Positions 16,577 through 25,038 of a stretch of 64,000 bases of DNA are shown in pieces. The stretch covers positions 124,001-188,000 of the forward strand of contig NZ_FNFL01000004.1 in the NCBI RefSeq assembly GCF_900101125.1. The letters run 5' to 3'. Origin of the DNA: Sediminibacillus albus (GTDB taxonomy: Bacteria; Bacillota; Bacilli; Bacillales; Amphibacillaceae). Both the position numbers and the translations under genes were made by a program. The first letter of the stretch is position 1. The number at the start of each line of letters is the position of its first letter. The notes under the pieces are model-generated. The model saw only the letters and a list, made by a program, of their open reading frames with translations, did not search any database and was not told the origin of the DNA.

Positions 16577-17221
16577 ATGCTGGTCCGTGAAAGCTTACAA
16601 GTCTATTTTATAATGGGCAGTAACAATTGCAGGGGGGAACCTTTGCAAGTAGTGGAACAAGCCTTAAAAGGCGGGATAACGATGTTTCAATTCAGGGAAA
16701 AAGGCAGCGGTGCCAAGACAGGCAAGGAAAAGCACTCCCTGGCAATTAAATTGAAACAACTGTGTAACCACTATGGAGTGCCGTTTATTGTTAATGATGA
16801 TGTCGATTTGGCGGTTGATATTGGTGCTGACGGTGTCCATGTCGGACAGGATGATGAACCGCTTGCTTCTGTTAAACAACGCTGCCCTAAGTCTTTTATC
16901 ATTGGGGTATCAGCCACGAACAGTACAGAGGCTGTCCAAGCATTCCAAGCAGGTGCTGACTATATAGGGGCTGGCCCTGTTTTTCCAACCTCTACGAAAC
17001 AGGATGCCAAATTACCGATTGGACTTGCAGGTCTAGAAGAGATTAATCGTTTAACAGGCGAGACCCCAGTGACAGCCATTGGAGGGATTCATACGGATAA
17101 TGCTGCAGATGCAATCAAGGCTGGTGCCGATGGAGTTTCGGTGATCTCAGCAATTAGTCAAGCCGAATCTCCGCAGCAGGCAGCACAGCTGTTGAACAAG
17201 CTTACAGCAAAAAAGCGTTAG
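16577..17221 (+). CDS. thiE: Thiamine-phosphate synthase
   Basis: A 214-residue TIM-barrel enzyme that joins HMP pyrophosphate and thiazole phosphate to give thiamine phosphate. Visible motifs are MFQFREKGSG (pyrimidine site), PFIVNDDVDLAVDIGADGVH with the metal-binding aspartates, GVSATN, DYIGAGPVFPTSTKQD and the phosphate-binding PVTAIGGIH. Six bases separate it from thiM; the TAG-proximal AGGAG serves as ribosome site. Last gene of thiD-thiM-thiE. Together the three enzymes salvage HMP and thiazole to thiamine phosphate. Confidence 0.94.
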   Translation: MLVRESLQVYFIMGSNNCRGEPLQVVEQALKGGITMFQFREKGSGAKTGKEKHSLAIKLKQLCNHYGVPFIVNDDVDLAVDIGADGVHVGQDDEPLASVKQRCPKSFIIGVSATNSTEAVQAFQAGADYIGAGPVFPTSTKQDAKLPIGLAGLEEINRLTGETPVTAIGGIHTDNAADAIKAGADGVSVISAISQAESPQQAAQLLNKLTAKKR

Positions 17222-17374
17222 ACTTCTTGAGCGCAAGCAGCTGATGACGCAATAACTACTTCCTTACACTAAGAAACAAATGCTTAATTGATTTAGAAAT
17301 TTTCTTCAAGATGGTACACTTGGGAATAGTGATAGTGTAGACAAATTGCACAGGAATAGTAAGGAGGTAACGAA

Positions 17375-17899
17375 ATGCGCTTGCAGGATAAAAAAGTAAT
17401 AGCTTTAGTAGCCCATGATTTTGAAGACTTAGAATTATGGTATCCTATCCTTCGGCTTCAGGAGGAGGGGGCAACCGTACACTTGGTTGGTGAAAAAGCC
17501 AACGAGAAATATATTGGAAAATATGGCGTGCCGGCTATGTCTGACTTTGCTTATGCCGATATTAAAGCAGAAGAATACGATGCCATTTTGGTTCCTGGCG
17601 GATGGGCGCCGGATAAGATAAGAAGGTATCCTGAAGTACTGGAAATGCTCCGCCATATGGATCACTTTGAAAAACCGATCGGCCAAATATGCCATGCCGG
17701 CTGGGTGTTAATTTCTGCTGACATTTTAAGAGGCAGAAATGTGACTAGCACACCTGGTATTAAGGATGATATGACAAATGCAGGAGCGAATTGGAAGGAC
17801 CTTCCTGTAGTGGTCGATGGACATATTGTATCAAGCCGCCGTCCACCAGATCTTCCGCCATACATGAAAGAATTCGCCGACTTACTCGCCGACTCTTAA
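17375..17899 (+). CDS. DJ-1/PfpI family protein (YfkM-like)
   Basis: A 174-residue cytosolic protein of the DJ-1/PfpI superfamily. The nucleophile elbow QICHAGW holds Cys106 and His107, the early acidic patch HDFEDLELW supplies the partner Glu, and RPPDLPPYMKEF near the C terminus is typical of PfpI/YfkM. These proteins are described as stress-induced glyoxalase/deglycase-like or peptidase enzymes; the activity here is not settled. It has a good AAGGAGG site, stands alone and ends at a strong terminator. Confidence 0.88.
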   Translation: MRLQDKKVIALVAHDFEDLELWYPILRLQEEGATVHLVGEKANEKYIGKYGVPAMSDFAYADIKAEEYDAILVPGGWAPDKIRRYPEVLEMLRHMDHFEKPIGQICHAGWVLISADILRGRNVTSTPGIKDDMTNAGANWKDLPVVVDGHIVSSRRPPDLPPYMKEFADLLADS

Positions 17900-17974
17900 T
17901 CTAACGAAACGATGTAAGGACGCAGAGCATGAAGTCTGCCGGCCGCTGGTCAATACCGAAATCAAAGGCTATGG

Positions 17975-18010
17975 AAAAGAGGCTGTACAACGTAGTGCAG
18001 CCTCTTTTTT
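17975..18010 (+). terminator. Terminator after PfpI-like gene
   Basis: AAAAGAGGCTG pairs with CAGCCTCTTTT around a 12-base loop, with six U residues. A 75-codon open frame running through this hairpin (17929-18156) is not a gene. Confidence 0.85.
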
Positions 18011-18131
18011 CAAGTGAAAAGACAAATGAAATAGGAATATTAGGCGAAACGGTTCTTGGAGTTACGGGCTCGCAGGTGGCACTGGCCAGCCCATTATGTT
18101 ATTTTAGTCGGATTATAAAGGAGGGGTTTTT

Positions 18132-18605
18132 ATCGACATTATTATTTGGATTCTAATTACAGCTTGTTTTTTGCTAAGTTTTGCCGGGATTGTTTTCCCG
18201 ATAATCCCAGCTCCATTAGTCCTATGGATTGGATTTTTACTGTACTTCTTTTTTATAGAAGGTGAATTATCATGGATATTCTGGGTTGCTATGGTGATAC
18301 TGACGGGATTGTTGATCGTATCTGATATTATAGCCAATAGTTATTTTGTGAAGAAATACGGAGGGACAAAATGGGGAGAAAGAGTTGCAGCCATTGGCGT
18401 TGTTATCGGTTCCTTTATTATCCCGCCATTTGGTATTATTATCGTTCCGTTTGTAGCCGTATTTGTAACAGAAGTAGCTCAGCAGAAATCGATACAGGAA
18501 GCGTGGAGAGCATCGTTTGGATCTTTGCTGGGCTTTCTCGGGGGAGCGTTTGCTAAGGCGGTTATTCAATTGATCATGATAATTTGGTTTTTCATCGCTG
18601 TCTGA
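18132..18605 (+). CDS. yqgC: DUF456 family membrane protein, probable ATC start
   Basis: A protein of about 157 residues with four hydrophobic segments and the DUF456 (YqgC) features: FAGIVFPIIPAPLVLWIGFL, then ANSYFVKKYGGTKWGERVAA, then FIIPPFGIIIVPFVAVFVTE and SFGSLLGFLGGAFAK. Function unknown. The AAAGGAGGGG site at 18117-18126 sits seven bases before an ATC codon at 18132, followed by GAC, where homologs start Met-Asp. The first ordinary start in frame is TTG at 18171, with no ribosome site and loss of part of helix 1. I therefore favour ATC initiation, or a sequence error there. Confidence 0.75.
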   Translation: MDIIIWILITACFLLSFAGIVFPIIPAPLVLWIGFLLYFFFIEGELSWIFWVAMVILTGLLIVSDIIANSYFVKKYGGTKWGERVAAIGVVIGSFIIPPFGIIIVPFVAVFVTEVAQQKSIQEAWRASFGSLLGFLGGAFAKAVIQLIMIIWFFIAV

Positions 18606-18630
18606 AAAGGATTGCAACTACAACTAAATG

Positions 18631-18665
18631 AAGCAGCCTGCTTCCCGAATGGAAGCAGGCTGCTT
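18631..18665. terminator. Bidirectional hairpin, DUF456/DUF3817 genes
   Basis: AAGCAGCCTGCTTCC and GGAAGCAGGCTGCTT form a perfect 15-bp stem with a CGAAT loop between convergent genes. Confidence 0.8.
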
Positions 18666-18672
18666 AGCGTTA

Positions 18673-18969
18673 TTAGACGTAATGTGTTTTCTGGAGCCTA
18701 TAATCAAGTACATAATTACCAAATGGAATAAAGGCTACCAATACTGAACTGAATATCCATCTCAATGCCCACCGGGTTTTAAATGTGGTGTACGCGATAA
18801 CCAGAAGATACAAAATGAAGAAAAAGCCATGAAGGGAACCAACTACTGTGACAATTTCAGCTAGACCTGCCATATATTTTAACGGCATAGCTATAAAAAG
18901 CAGGATCACCAGAGAAGTTCCTTCTATCATGCCAAAAACTCTGAATAGCCGTATAGGTGAATTTAACAT
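18673..18969 (-). CDS. DUF3817 membrane protein
   Basis: A 98-residue protein with three hydrophobic segments. The RVFGMIEGTSLVILLFIAMP opening, the VGSLHGFFFILYLLVI motif and the late IPFGNYVLDYRL match DUF3817 proteins (YdzA type), which are small membrane proteins of unknown role. ATG at 18969 with GGAGG upstream. Monocistronic and convergent with the DUF456 gene. Confidence 0.8.
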   Translation of the reverse strand: MLNSPIRLFRVFGMIEGTSLVILLFIAMPLKYMAGLAEIVTVVGSLHGFFFILYLLVIAYTTFKTRWALRWIFSSVLVAFIPFGNYVLDYRLQKTHYV

Positions 18970-19094
18970 TGAATACCTCCGTTTTCTGATTACTAATAGT
19001 CTTATTTAGTATATAGCAAAAAATGGTGCTAAACTATATGTTAGCATTATTTTTCAACATATATTCATGGTGAAACAAAAAGGGAGAGAATTTC

Positions 19095-19424
19095 TTGAAA
19101 AACATTTTACCGACTATCCTGCCAACTTTTTTGATTATATTTGGCTTGACTTCTTATTTAACTACAAAGGCTTCTGCTGGGGCATTGCTGGTTGCCGGTT
19201 TAGGGGTGATTACTTTATTAATAGAAGTCAAATATATTAAGCAGAAAAGACCTAGATACCGAACAGCTGCGAGTATCCTTGCCGCTGGAATAATATTTAT
19301 ACTATTCTTATTGATTGAACAATATGTTTACGGAGAGTTTATAAACTACTTTTTTGCTGCCGTATTAGCAGTAGCTGTTGGGCTGATAGCAAACGTAATC
19401 ATGCGTGACAGGGAGGGGAATTAA
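19095..19424 (+). CDS. Four-helix membrane protein, unknown
   Basis: A 109-residue protein with four hydrophobic segments (about 5-20, 27-42, 58-77, 84-101) and a basic IKQKRPRYR cytosolic loop between the second and third. I do not recognise the family. The start is TTG at 19095 with AGGGAG upstream. It lies 31 bases before pdxK on the same strand, so the two may be co-transcribed, but nothing in the sequence links it to vitamin B6. Confidence 0.65.
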   Translation: MKNILPTILPTFLIIFGLTSYLTTKASAGALLVAGLGVITLLIEVKYIKQKRPRYRTAASILAAGIIFILFLLIEQYVYGEFINYFFAAVLAVAVGLIANVIMRDREGN

Positions 19425-19455
19425 TCCGTGAAAATAAAAGAAAGGAGCAAGTGAT

Positions 19456-20265
19456 ATGGTGCCAAAAGTACTGACAATAGCAGGGTCTGCCGCACAGGGG
19501 AGTGCTGGTATCCAGGCAGACTTGAAAACGTTCCAGGAACGGGACGTTTACGGGATGGCGGCTATTACGGCAATGGTTGCAAACAACACTATAACAAAGC
19601 AAGGGATCTTTACTCATTCGCTCGAGGCTGTAGAGGCTCAATATTATACTGCAGCAGAAAAAGTCGGCTTCGATGCGGTGAAGACTGGAATGCTGTTTAC
19701 AAAAGAGATCATCAGTCTTGTGGCCGGGTTATTAGAAAAGGGGCCAACGAAAAAAATTGTTGTTGATCCAGTGATGATAGGAAAGATGGGCTCCCAGCTG
19801 TTAAGAGATGATGCCATCGAGTTGATGAAGGAAAAACTTATTCCGCTTGCATGGGTAATTACTCCAAACTTACATGAGGCTGAACGTTTGCTCGAGTGCG
19901 GTCCGATTGATACGACGGCTGCTATGAGGGAAGCTGCAAAGCAGTTGTATCAACTAGGACCGGAATATGTTCTGGTTAAGGGAGGATCCCTTAAGGAATC
20001 TGCGGTTGATGTTTTATATGATGGCAGCACTTTTACCGAATTTTATCAAGAGAGAATTAACACTATCCATACAAGTGGTGCTGGCTGCAGCTATTCAGCG
20101 GCGATAACAGCGGAACTGGCAAAGAACAAGCCGATGGAAGAGGCTGTAGATACTGCTAAAGCATTTGTCACCGCTGCTATTCAGTATCCATTAGATTTTG
20201 GCCGTGGTATCGGATCTACCTATCATGCAGCATACCGTAAATATGGCAATGAAGTAACTGATTAG
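19456..20265 (+). CDS. pdxK: Pyridoxine/pyridoxal kinase (ThiD-like)
   Basis: A 269-residue ribokinase-fold kinase of the Firmicute PdxK type, which phosphorylates pyridoxine, pyridoxal and pyridoxamine and evolved from ThiD. It has GSAAQGSAGIQADLKTFQER in the substrate region where true ThiD has a GTDPTGGAG form, VVDPVMIGKMGSQLL, and the catalytic SGAGCSYSAAITAELAKNK. It is not under the TPP riboswitch and lies away from thiD (14938), which fits a B6 role. AAAGGAG precedes its ATG. Some HMP kinase activity is possible. Confidence 0.85.
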   Translation: MVPKVLTIAGSAAQGSAGIQADLKTFQERDVYGMAAITAMVANNTITKQGIFTHSLEAVEAQYYTAAEKVGFDAVKTGMLFTKEIISLVAGLLEKGPTKKIVVDPVMIGKMGSQLLRDDAIELMKEKLIPLAWVITPNLHEAERLLECGPIDTTAAMREAAKQLYQLGPEYVLVKGGSLKESAVDVLYDGSTFTEFYQERINTIHTSGAGCSYSAAITAELAKNKPMEEAVDTAKAFVTAAIQYPLDFGRGIGSTYHAAYRKYGNEVTD

Positions 20266-20396
20266 CAGCAAGATTCTCAAGATTTCCATAGGGGAATTTT
20301 GGAAAGTTTGCGGATTGCTGAAACATTTGCACGCTAACACCCGTAGAATAAAGAGTGGACAAGTATCAGCTAATAAAACGTATGGAGGTGCAAGAT

Positions 20397-21320
20397 TTGA
20401 CTGCTGAATCGGCAATGCAACTAATCGATGTAAAGAAAAATATTGGTTCCAAGCAAATCATTAAAGGCCTGAATTTTGACATATACCCTGGAGAGGTCTT
20501 TGGCTTTTTGGGTCCAAATGGGGCAGGAAAAACAACAACCATAAGAATGATGGTTGGATTGATGAAATTAACAGAAGGAGATGTATTGATCGAGGGGAAA
20601 AGTATAAAAACGGAATACAAAGAGGCAATCCGGCGAGTCGGTGCGATTGTAGAGAATCCTGAAATGTATCCATTTATGACCGGCTGGAAAAATCTACAGC
20701 ATTACGCTAGAATGATGCCTGCTGTGACGGAAGAACGGATTAAAGAAGTGGTAACACTGGTGGGCCTTGATAAGGCTATCAATGAGAAGGTCGGCCGCTA
20801 TTCTTTAGGTATGCGCCAACGACTTGGAATAGCCCAAGCCCTGTTACACAACCCATCTATTTTGATCTTGGATGAACCGACCAATGGATTAGATCCTTCC
20901 GGAATCCGTGAAATTCGCCGATACATAAGGAATTTAGCCGAAAAAGAAAACGTGGCTGTAATTGTTTCCAGCCACCTACTATCAGAAATCGAACTGATGT
21001 GTGACCGTATTGGCATCATTAAAAATGGTGAACTAATTGCGATAGAAACGGTCCAGGAAGCTTTAAACAAAACGGATGTAAAAGATATACACATTGAAGC
21101 TGTACCGCTGGAGACCGGACGGAACATTGTGCAGGAAAAACTGCAAATCAACGCAGCAATCGAAAAAGAAGAATTGGTTTTATCAGCCAAAAGGGAAGAA
21201 ATTCCCAGCATTATAAAAAGCCTCGTCGATGGGCAGGTGGAAATATTCGGCGTCCAAGTGAAGCGTTCGACGCTCGAGGATAAATTTCTAGATTTGATTG
21301 GAGAGAATACGATTGAGTAA
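20397..21320 (+). CDS. ABC-2 type exporter, ATP-binding subunit
   Basis: A 307-residue ATPase with Walker A GPNGAGKTTT, signature YSLGMRQRL, Walker B ILILDEPTNGLDP and an H-loop SSHLLSEIE, of the CcmA/bacitracin-exporter type. An ATP-binding subunit drives the membrane protein encoded next. The frame is open from 20355, but GGAGGTG before the TTG at 20397 marks the start. The gene ends inside the permease gene start, so the two are coupled. The exported substrate may be an antimicrobial peptide, drug or lipid; no two-component system is adjacent to decide. Confidence 0.9.
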   Translation: MTAESAMQLIDVKKNIGSKQIIKGLNFDIYPGEVFGFLGPNGAGKTTTIRMMVGLMKLTEGDVLIEGKSIKTEYKEAIRRVGAIVENPEMYPFMTGWKNLQHYARMMPAVTEERIKEVVTLVGLDKAINEKVGRYSLGMRQRLGIAQALLHNPSILILDEPTNGLDPSGIREIRRYIRNLAEKENVAVIVSSHLLSEIELMCDRIGIIKNGELIAIETVQEALNKTDVKDIHIEAVPLETGRNIVQEKLQINAAIEKEELVLSAKREEIPSIIKSLVDGQVEIFGVQVKRSTLEDKFLDLIGENTIE

Positions 21321-22254
21321 CTTTATGAATCTCGTATATAACGAGCAAGTGAAACTCTATGCCCGGAAATCTACTTGGATTATGTTCGTGATATTAGCTG
21401 TAATCATTCTTGGTATTGCAATTCTCGGTAAAACCGTCGGCGATCTTGGAAATGAGGAATATGGGGAAGACTGGCGCCAGCAGCTCGAACAGGAGAATGC
21501 TGAATTAACGGAAGGTATGGATGAAGAACAAATAGCATATGATCAGGTAGTCAAGGAAAATAATTATTATTTGGAGAATGACATTAAGCCGCAGAATTAT
21601 GATGTTTGGCAGTCGGTGATAGATAATTCGATGCTTTCGGCTTTGTTAAGTTTATTTACTATAATTGTAGCAGCCGGTATTGTTGCGCATGAATTCCGCT
21701 GGGGAACGATTAAATTACTATTGATAAGACCAGTGTCGCGGACAAAAATACTGTTCTCAAAATATGTTTCCGTTTTATTATTTGCACTTACTTCTCTGGT
21801 ATTCCTGTTATTGTTTTCCTGGTTGACAGGGGCTGTTTTCTTTGGTGTAAATGGAATCAACCCAACGTTAGTTCTAAATAGCGGGGATGGATTTGTCCAA
21901 GTGTCTGCTTTGCATGAGATTACAAGATCTTATGGGTTTAGTTTAGTGAATTTAGTCATGATGTCTGCATTGGCTTTCATGATATCCTCTATCTTTAGAA
22001 ATAGTGGTTTAGCGATAGGTTTTGCTATTTTCCTAATGATGGCAGGAAGCTCCATTATGGGCTTCTTCCTTCAATATGATTGGGCAAAGTTTATTTTATT
22101 CGCAAATACTAATTTAGACCAGTACTATAGAGGTACCCCATTGATAGAAGGAATGACGTTACCGTTTTCCGTGATGGTTCTTCTGGTCTATTATTTGGTA
22201 TTTCTGGTACTATCCTGGGTGTTCTTTACAAAGAGGGATGTTGCAGGACATTAA
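21313..22254 (+). CDS. ABC-2 type exporter, permease subunit
   Basis: A protein of about 313 residues with six predicted helices. A first helix (about 16-38) is followed by a charged extracellular loop (QLEQENAELTEGMDEEQIAY), then five helices including the AHEFRWGTIKLLLIRPVSRT coupling region typical of ABC-2 permeases. The TTG at 21313 has GGAGAG six bases upstream and overlaps the ATPase stop by eight bases. An ATG at 21325 is an alternative start. Together with the preceding ATPase it forms one exporter. Confidence 0.85.
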   Translation: MSNFMNLVYNEQVKLYARKSTWIMFVILAVIILGIAILGKTVGDLGNEEYGEDWRQQLEQENAELTEGMDEEQIAYDQVVKENNYYLENDIKPQNYDVWQSVIDNSMLSALLSLFTIIVAAGIVAHEFRWGTIKLLLIRPVSRTKILFSKYVSVLLFALTSLVFLLLFSWLTGAVFFGVNGINPTLVLNSGDGFVQVSALHEITRSYGFSLVNLVMMSALAFMISSIFRNSGLAIGFAIFLMMAGSSIMGFFLQYDWAKFILFANTNLDQYYRGTPLIEGMTLPFSVMVLLVYYLVFLVLSWVFFTKRDVAGH

Positions 22255-22286
22255 AAATATTACGATTTCATGAAAGGGGTTATACA

Positions 22287-22706
22287 ATGGTTAAACGGAC
22301 AGGGGAAATAGTCCTCGGTATTATTGGGGCAGTACTTTTTTGTTTCTTTACTTTATTCGGTATAGTATTGTTTCGATTGCGGAATGATGAGGAGTTCCAG
22401 CAGGAAATGGAAAAAATGCTAACACAGCAATCGGGAATGGAGAAGATTGGGGACTTTACCCAAATCATGAACAGCGGTGCCTGGTTTTTGATTATTAGTT
22501 CTTTGATAGCAGTGATTTTGGGAATTGTGGCAGTAGTTTTGATAAAAGGAAATAAAAAGCCTAAAACTGCAGGCATCTTATTCATTGTGACTGCTGTGTT
22601 ATCTTTCATTGTTTATTTAGGCATGAGCCTCATACCAGCGCTGTTATACTTGATAGCTGGAATCATGTGTCTGGTAAGAAAACCAAAAAAAGTTATTGAA
22701 GGCTGA
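22287..22706 (+). CDS. DUF4064 membrane protein
   Basis: A 139-residue protein with four hydrophobic segments. The RTGEIVLGIIGAVLFCFFTL opening and the Gly-rich later helices match DUF4064 proteins. Function unknown. It lies 32 bases after the ABC-2 permease with a GAAAGGGG site, so it is probably the third gene of that exporter transcript and could be an accessory or immunity-type protein (inference). A 20-bp terminator follows. Confidence 0.8.
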   Translation: MVKRTGEIVLGIIGAVLFCFFTLFGIVLFRLRNDEEFQQEMEKMLTQQSGMEKIGDFTQIMNSGAWFLIISSLIAVILGIVAVVLIKGNKKPKTAGILFIVTAVLSFIVYLGMSLIPALLYLIAGIMCLVRKPKKVIEG

Positions 22707-22722
22707 TTGAATCTAATAGACT

Positions 22723-22770
22723 AATAAACAAGCAGAGCCTGGTGTATAATCCAGGCTCTGCTTGTTTATT
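22723..22770. terminator. Strong bidirectional terminator
   Basis: A perfect 20-bp stem (22723-22742 with 22751-22770) around the eight-base loop TGTATAAT separates the convergent DUF4064 and mtnU genes. Confidence 0.9.
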
Positions 22771-22773
22771 GCG

Positions 22774-23562
22774 TTACAATTTATACATGTCAGGACGGCG
22801 GTCAGTGAAGATAGGGATGGTTGATCGGATTTTTTCAACTTCATCTAAGTCAACGGCCCCATAAAGGATTGTCTCTTCTTCGGAGGCTTCTGCTATTACT
22901 TCACCCCATGGGCCGATAATCATCGATTGTCCGCCAAACTGATTGTTCGGATCTGATCCCGCCCGGTTGCAGGCAATCACAAAGCACTGGTTCTCGATGG
23001 CTCTACTGATGAGGAGAGCACGCCAATGGTCAATTCTCTGTTTTGGCCATTCGGCGACCACATAAAGAACTTGTGTATTATCAAGCATATGGGTGCGAAT
23101 CCATTCGGGGAACCGGATATCATAACAAATAACAGCAGCACTTTTTTCATCATCCAACACAAACTTACCGTCGCTGTTTCCTTCTACTAAATGCTTTTCT
23201 TCGTCCATTAATCGAAACAAATGGGCTTTACTGTATTGTTTTATCAGTTCTCCCTTGCGGTTGAAGACTAATAGAGTATTGCTTGTTTGATGATCAACTC
23301 TTTTAGCAACTGATCCAGCCACAATATTAATATGAAGTTCACTGGCGAGTTTACCCAAAAACGATGTTGACCGGCTGGCATTATCATCAGCGATATCCTC
23401 TAAGCGAGTTAAGTCATAGCCTGTTGTCCACAATTCTGGAAGGACTACAGTAGTAATATTATTGGCTGCTGCTTCCCGAATCATTTTTTCCGCTTGTTGA
23501 AAATTTCTTTCAGGGTTGCCAAAAGCTATATCCATTTGAATAAGTGCGTAAGATTGTTTCAC
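22774..23562 (-). CDS. mtnU: Omega-amidase MtnU, nitrilase superfamily
   Basis: A 262-residue carbon-nitrogen hydrolase with the Glu-Lys-Cys triad: Glu43 in LPELWTTGYD, Lys112 in SKAHLF, and Cys146 in ICYDIRFPEW. It resembles B. subtilis MtnU (YkrU), thought to hydrolyse 2-oxoglutaramate made when MtnE uses glutamine as amino donor, pulling methionine recycling forward. GTG start at 23562 with GGAGG upstream. It lies 22 bases after the dehydrogenase gene, so both are under the SAM-I riboswitch, and is next to the divergent mtnE, as ykrU is to ykrV. Confidence 0.88.
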   Translation of the reverse strand: MKQSYALIQMDIAFGNPERNFQQAEKMIREAAANNITTVVLPELWTTGYDLTRLEDIADDNASRSTSFLGKLASELHINIVAGSVAKRVDHQTSNTLLVFNRKGELIKQYSKAHLFRLMDEEKHLVEGNSDGKFVLDDEKSAAVICYDIRFPEWIRTHMLDNTQVLYVVAEWPKQRIDHWRALLISRAIENQCFVIACNRAGSDPNNQFGGQSMIIGPWGEVIAEASEEETILYGAVDLDEVEKIRSTIPIFTDRRPDMYKL

Positions 23563-23584
23563 AAAAAACCTCCTCTTATGACGG

Positions 23585-24670
23585 TTAAGTCTCCTGCTGC
23601 ATTAAATGCTCTAATTGAGCAATGCCTGCATAAACCTCTTCTTTTCCTGAGATGTCCATGAGATAAATAGATTCTCCAGGAGCAGCGGCAGCCTCTGCAA
23701 TAGTTCCCATCGCTTCCTGCTTACCGCTGGTTATTCCCAACTCAGCTAAGCACTTAGGAAGCCCTAACTCCCGGTAATGAGGAAGGAGCAGCGCAATTTC
23801 CTCCGGCCGTTGTTCCAAAGCTAATTGAACTAGTATGCCATAGGCCACCTTGTCACCATGGAGGTAGCGATGTGTTTCAGGGAGATGAGTCAATCCATTG
23901 TGGATAGAATGGGCGCCGGAGATCCGTCCGTAATGATCTCCAAAGCCCCCGACCATGCCCCCAGCCATTATAATAGTTTCTGCAGCCCTGACCAAGTGGG
24001 TAGTGACTGAACCAGTTTTTAAACTTTCCATCGCCTTTGTGCCTTCTTCTAATAGCACGTCACGGCATAGTCTGGCAGCTTGCAAAGCAATATCAAGGGA
24101 AACACTTTTTGAACTTAACCTCCTGGTTAAAACATCGGCTTCATACCATTTAGCAATTGTATCGCCAATACCTGCACGCAGAAATTCAGGTGGAGAATCG
24201 ATCAAGATGCTTGGGTCGAGTAAAACCATTAACGTACTCCTTGGAAAAATAATGTATTCGAGAAAATTCCCCTTATCATCATAAAAAACACTTAATGGTG
24301 TCCAAGCGGCACAGTTGGATGCAAGCGTTGGAATCAGGATTACCGGCAAATCTGATTTATGGCCGGCGGCTTTGGCGATGTCTAATACTTTACCTCCACC
24401 AATGCCAATGATAAAGTCAGCTTTACTACTGGCTGCGGCCAGGCTGATTCGGTTTACTTCCTCGTGGGTGCAATCCTTATTATAGCCTATGTAATGAAGC
24501 GGCACACCAGGCTCAACAAAATGGGGCTGAACAGCCTTCCACGATTTCTCTCCGTGAATGACCAAGCCTTGCGAGAATTGCTGCTCGGCAATTTTTTCTG
24601 GAAGTAACTCAAGGACACCTTCAAAGCATTGATAAATAGCTGGGGCACCCTGTACTTGGATTGGTTTCAT
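23585..24670 (-). CDS. HcxA/YbdH-like metal-dependent dehydrogenase
   Basis: A 361-residue member of the iron-containing alcohol dehydrogenase/glycerol dehydrogenase superfamily. The NAD(P)-binding GIGGGKVLDIAKA (about 89-101) and metal ligands Asp170, His254 and His271 are in place, as in GldA. Overall it looks closest to E. coli YbdH (HcxA), a 2-oxoacid reductase, and in E. coli ybdH neighbours ybdL, a methionine aminotransferase. Here the gene follows a SAM-I riboswitch, precedes mtnU and diverges from mtnE. A role in reducing 2-oxo-4-methylthiobutanoate or a related oxoacid is my inference. ATG at 24670 with GGAGGTG. Confidence 0.8.
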   Translation of the reverse strand: MKPIQVQGAPAIYQCFEGVLELLPEKIAEQQFSQGLVIHGEKSWKAVQPHFVEPGVPLHYIGYNKDCTHEEVNRISLAAASSKADFIIGIGGGKVLDIAKAAGHKSDLPVILIPTLASNCAAWTPLSVFYDDKGNFLEYIIFPRSTLMVLLDPSILIDSPPEFLRAGIGDTIAKWYEADVLTRRLSSKSVSLDIALQAARLCRDVLLEEGTKAMESLKTGSVTTHLVRAAETIIMAGGMVGGFGDHYGRISGAHSIHNGLTHLPETHRYLHGDKVAYGILVQLALEQRPEEIALLLPHYRELGLPKCLAELGITSGKQEAMGTIAEAAAAPGESIYLMDISGKEEVYAGIAQLEHLMQQET

Positions 24671-24731
24671 ATTAGCACCTCCATTATGATTGGTATCGCA
24701 CGTCAGCGGGAGATATTTCTTATTAAAGACG

Positions 24732-24763
24732 AAAAAACCTCTTCCTACAAATAGGAAGAGGTT
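24732..24763 (-). terminator. SAM riboswitch terminator
   Basis: On the minus strand a 12-bp stem (AACCTCTTCCTA/TAGGAAGAGGTT, loop of four) is followed by a U run. It lies between the SAM-I aptamer and the dehydrogenase start. Confidence 0.9.
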
Positions 24764-24781
24764 AGTAATGGCAAACTCTTC

Positions 24782-24885
24782 CTCTTATCTTGCAGCGGTA
24801 TGCTGCAGGATTTAGCACCGTATGTTCGTTTACACCGGTTGCCGGGCTTCCCAGGGCCATTCCCTCCGCCTTCTCTTGATAAGAG
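24782..24885 (-). ncRNA. SAM-I riboswitch (S-box)
   Basis: Reading the minus strand, P1 CTCTTATC and GATAAGAG close the aptamer. Inside are AAGAGAAGGCGGAGGGA, GGCCCTGGGAAGCCCGGCAACC, GGTGCTAAATCCTGCAG and the final AAGATAAGAG. With the terminator at 24732 it should switch off the dehydrogenase-mtnU operon when SAM is abundant. Confidence 0.95.
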
Positions 24886-24915
24886 TGTCATTTCAGCAAT
24901 TTTCAATTGTATGAT

Positions 24916-24944
24916 ATTATCGCATCACGCTAATTTTCTGTCAA
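24916..24944 (-). promoter_or_regulatory. Sigma-A promoter of S-box operon
   Basis: On the minus strand TTGACA (24944-24939) and GATAAT (24921-24916) are spaced 17 bases, about 30 bases before the SAM-I aptamer. Confidence 0.65.
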
Positions 24945-24966
24945 GGCGGGGAATCAAGTAGGTAAC

Positions 24967-24995
24967 TTTACAAATAGATGGATAATGGCTATGAT
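24967..24995 (+). promoter_or_regulatory. Sigma-A promoter of mtnE
   Basis: TTTACA (24967-24972) and TATGAT (24990-24995), spaced 17 bases, 44 bases upstream of the mtnE start. No S-box lies between them, so mtnE itself is not under the riboswitch. Confidence 0.55.
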
Positions 24996-25038
24996 TAGGA
25001 ATTATATTTTATATACATACTTGGGAGAGTGACGTAGT

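Noticed and set aside
17929-18156. 75-codon open frame after the PfpI-like gene
   Set aside because: It passes through a strong terminator hairpin, has no ribosome site, and ends inside the DUF456 gene start.
20355-20396. Longer N terminus for the ABC-2 ATPase
   Set aside because: Contains the GGAGGTG ribosome site itself; the TTG at 20397 is correctly spaced.
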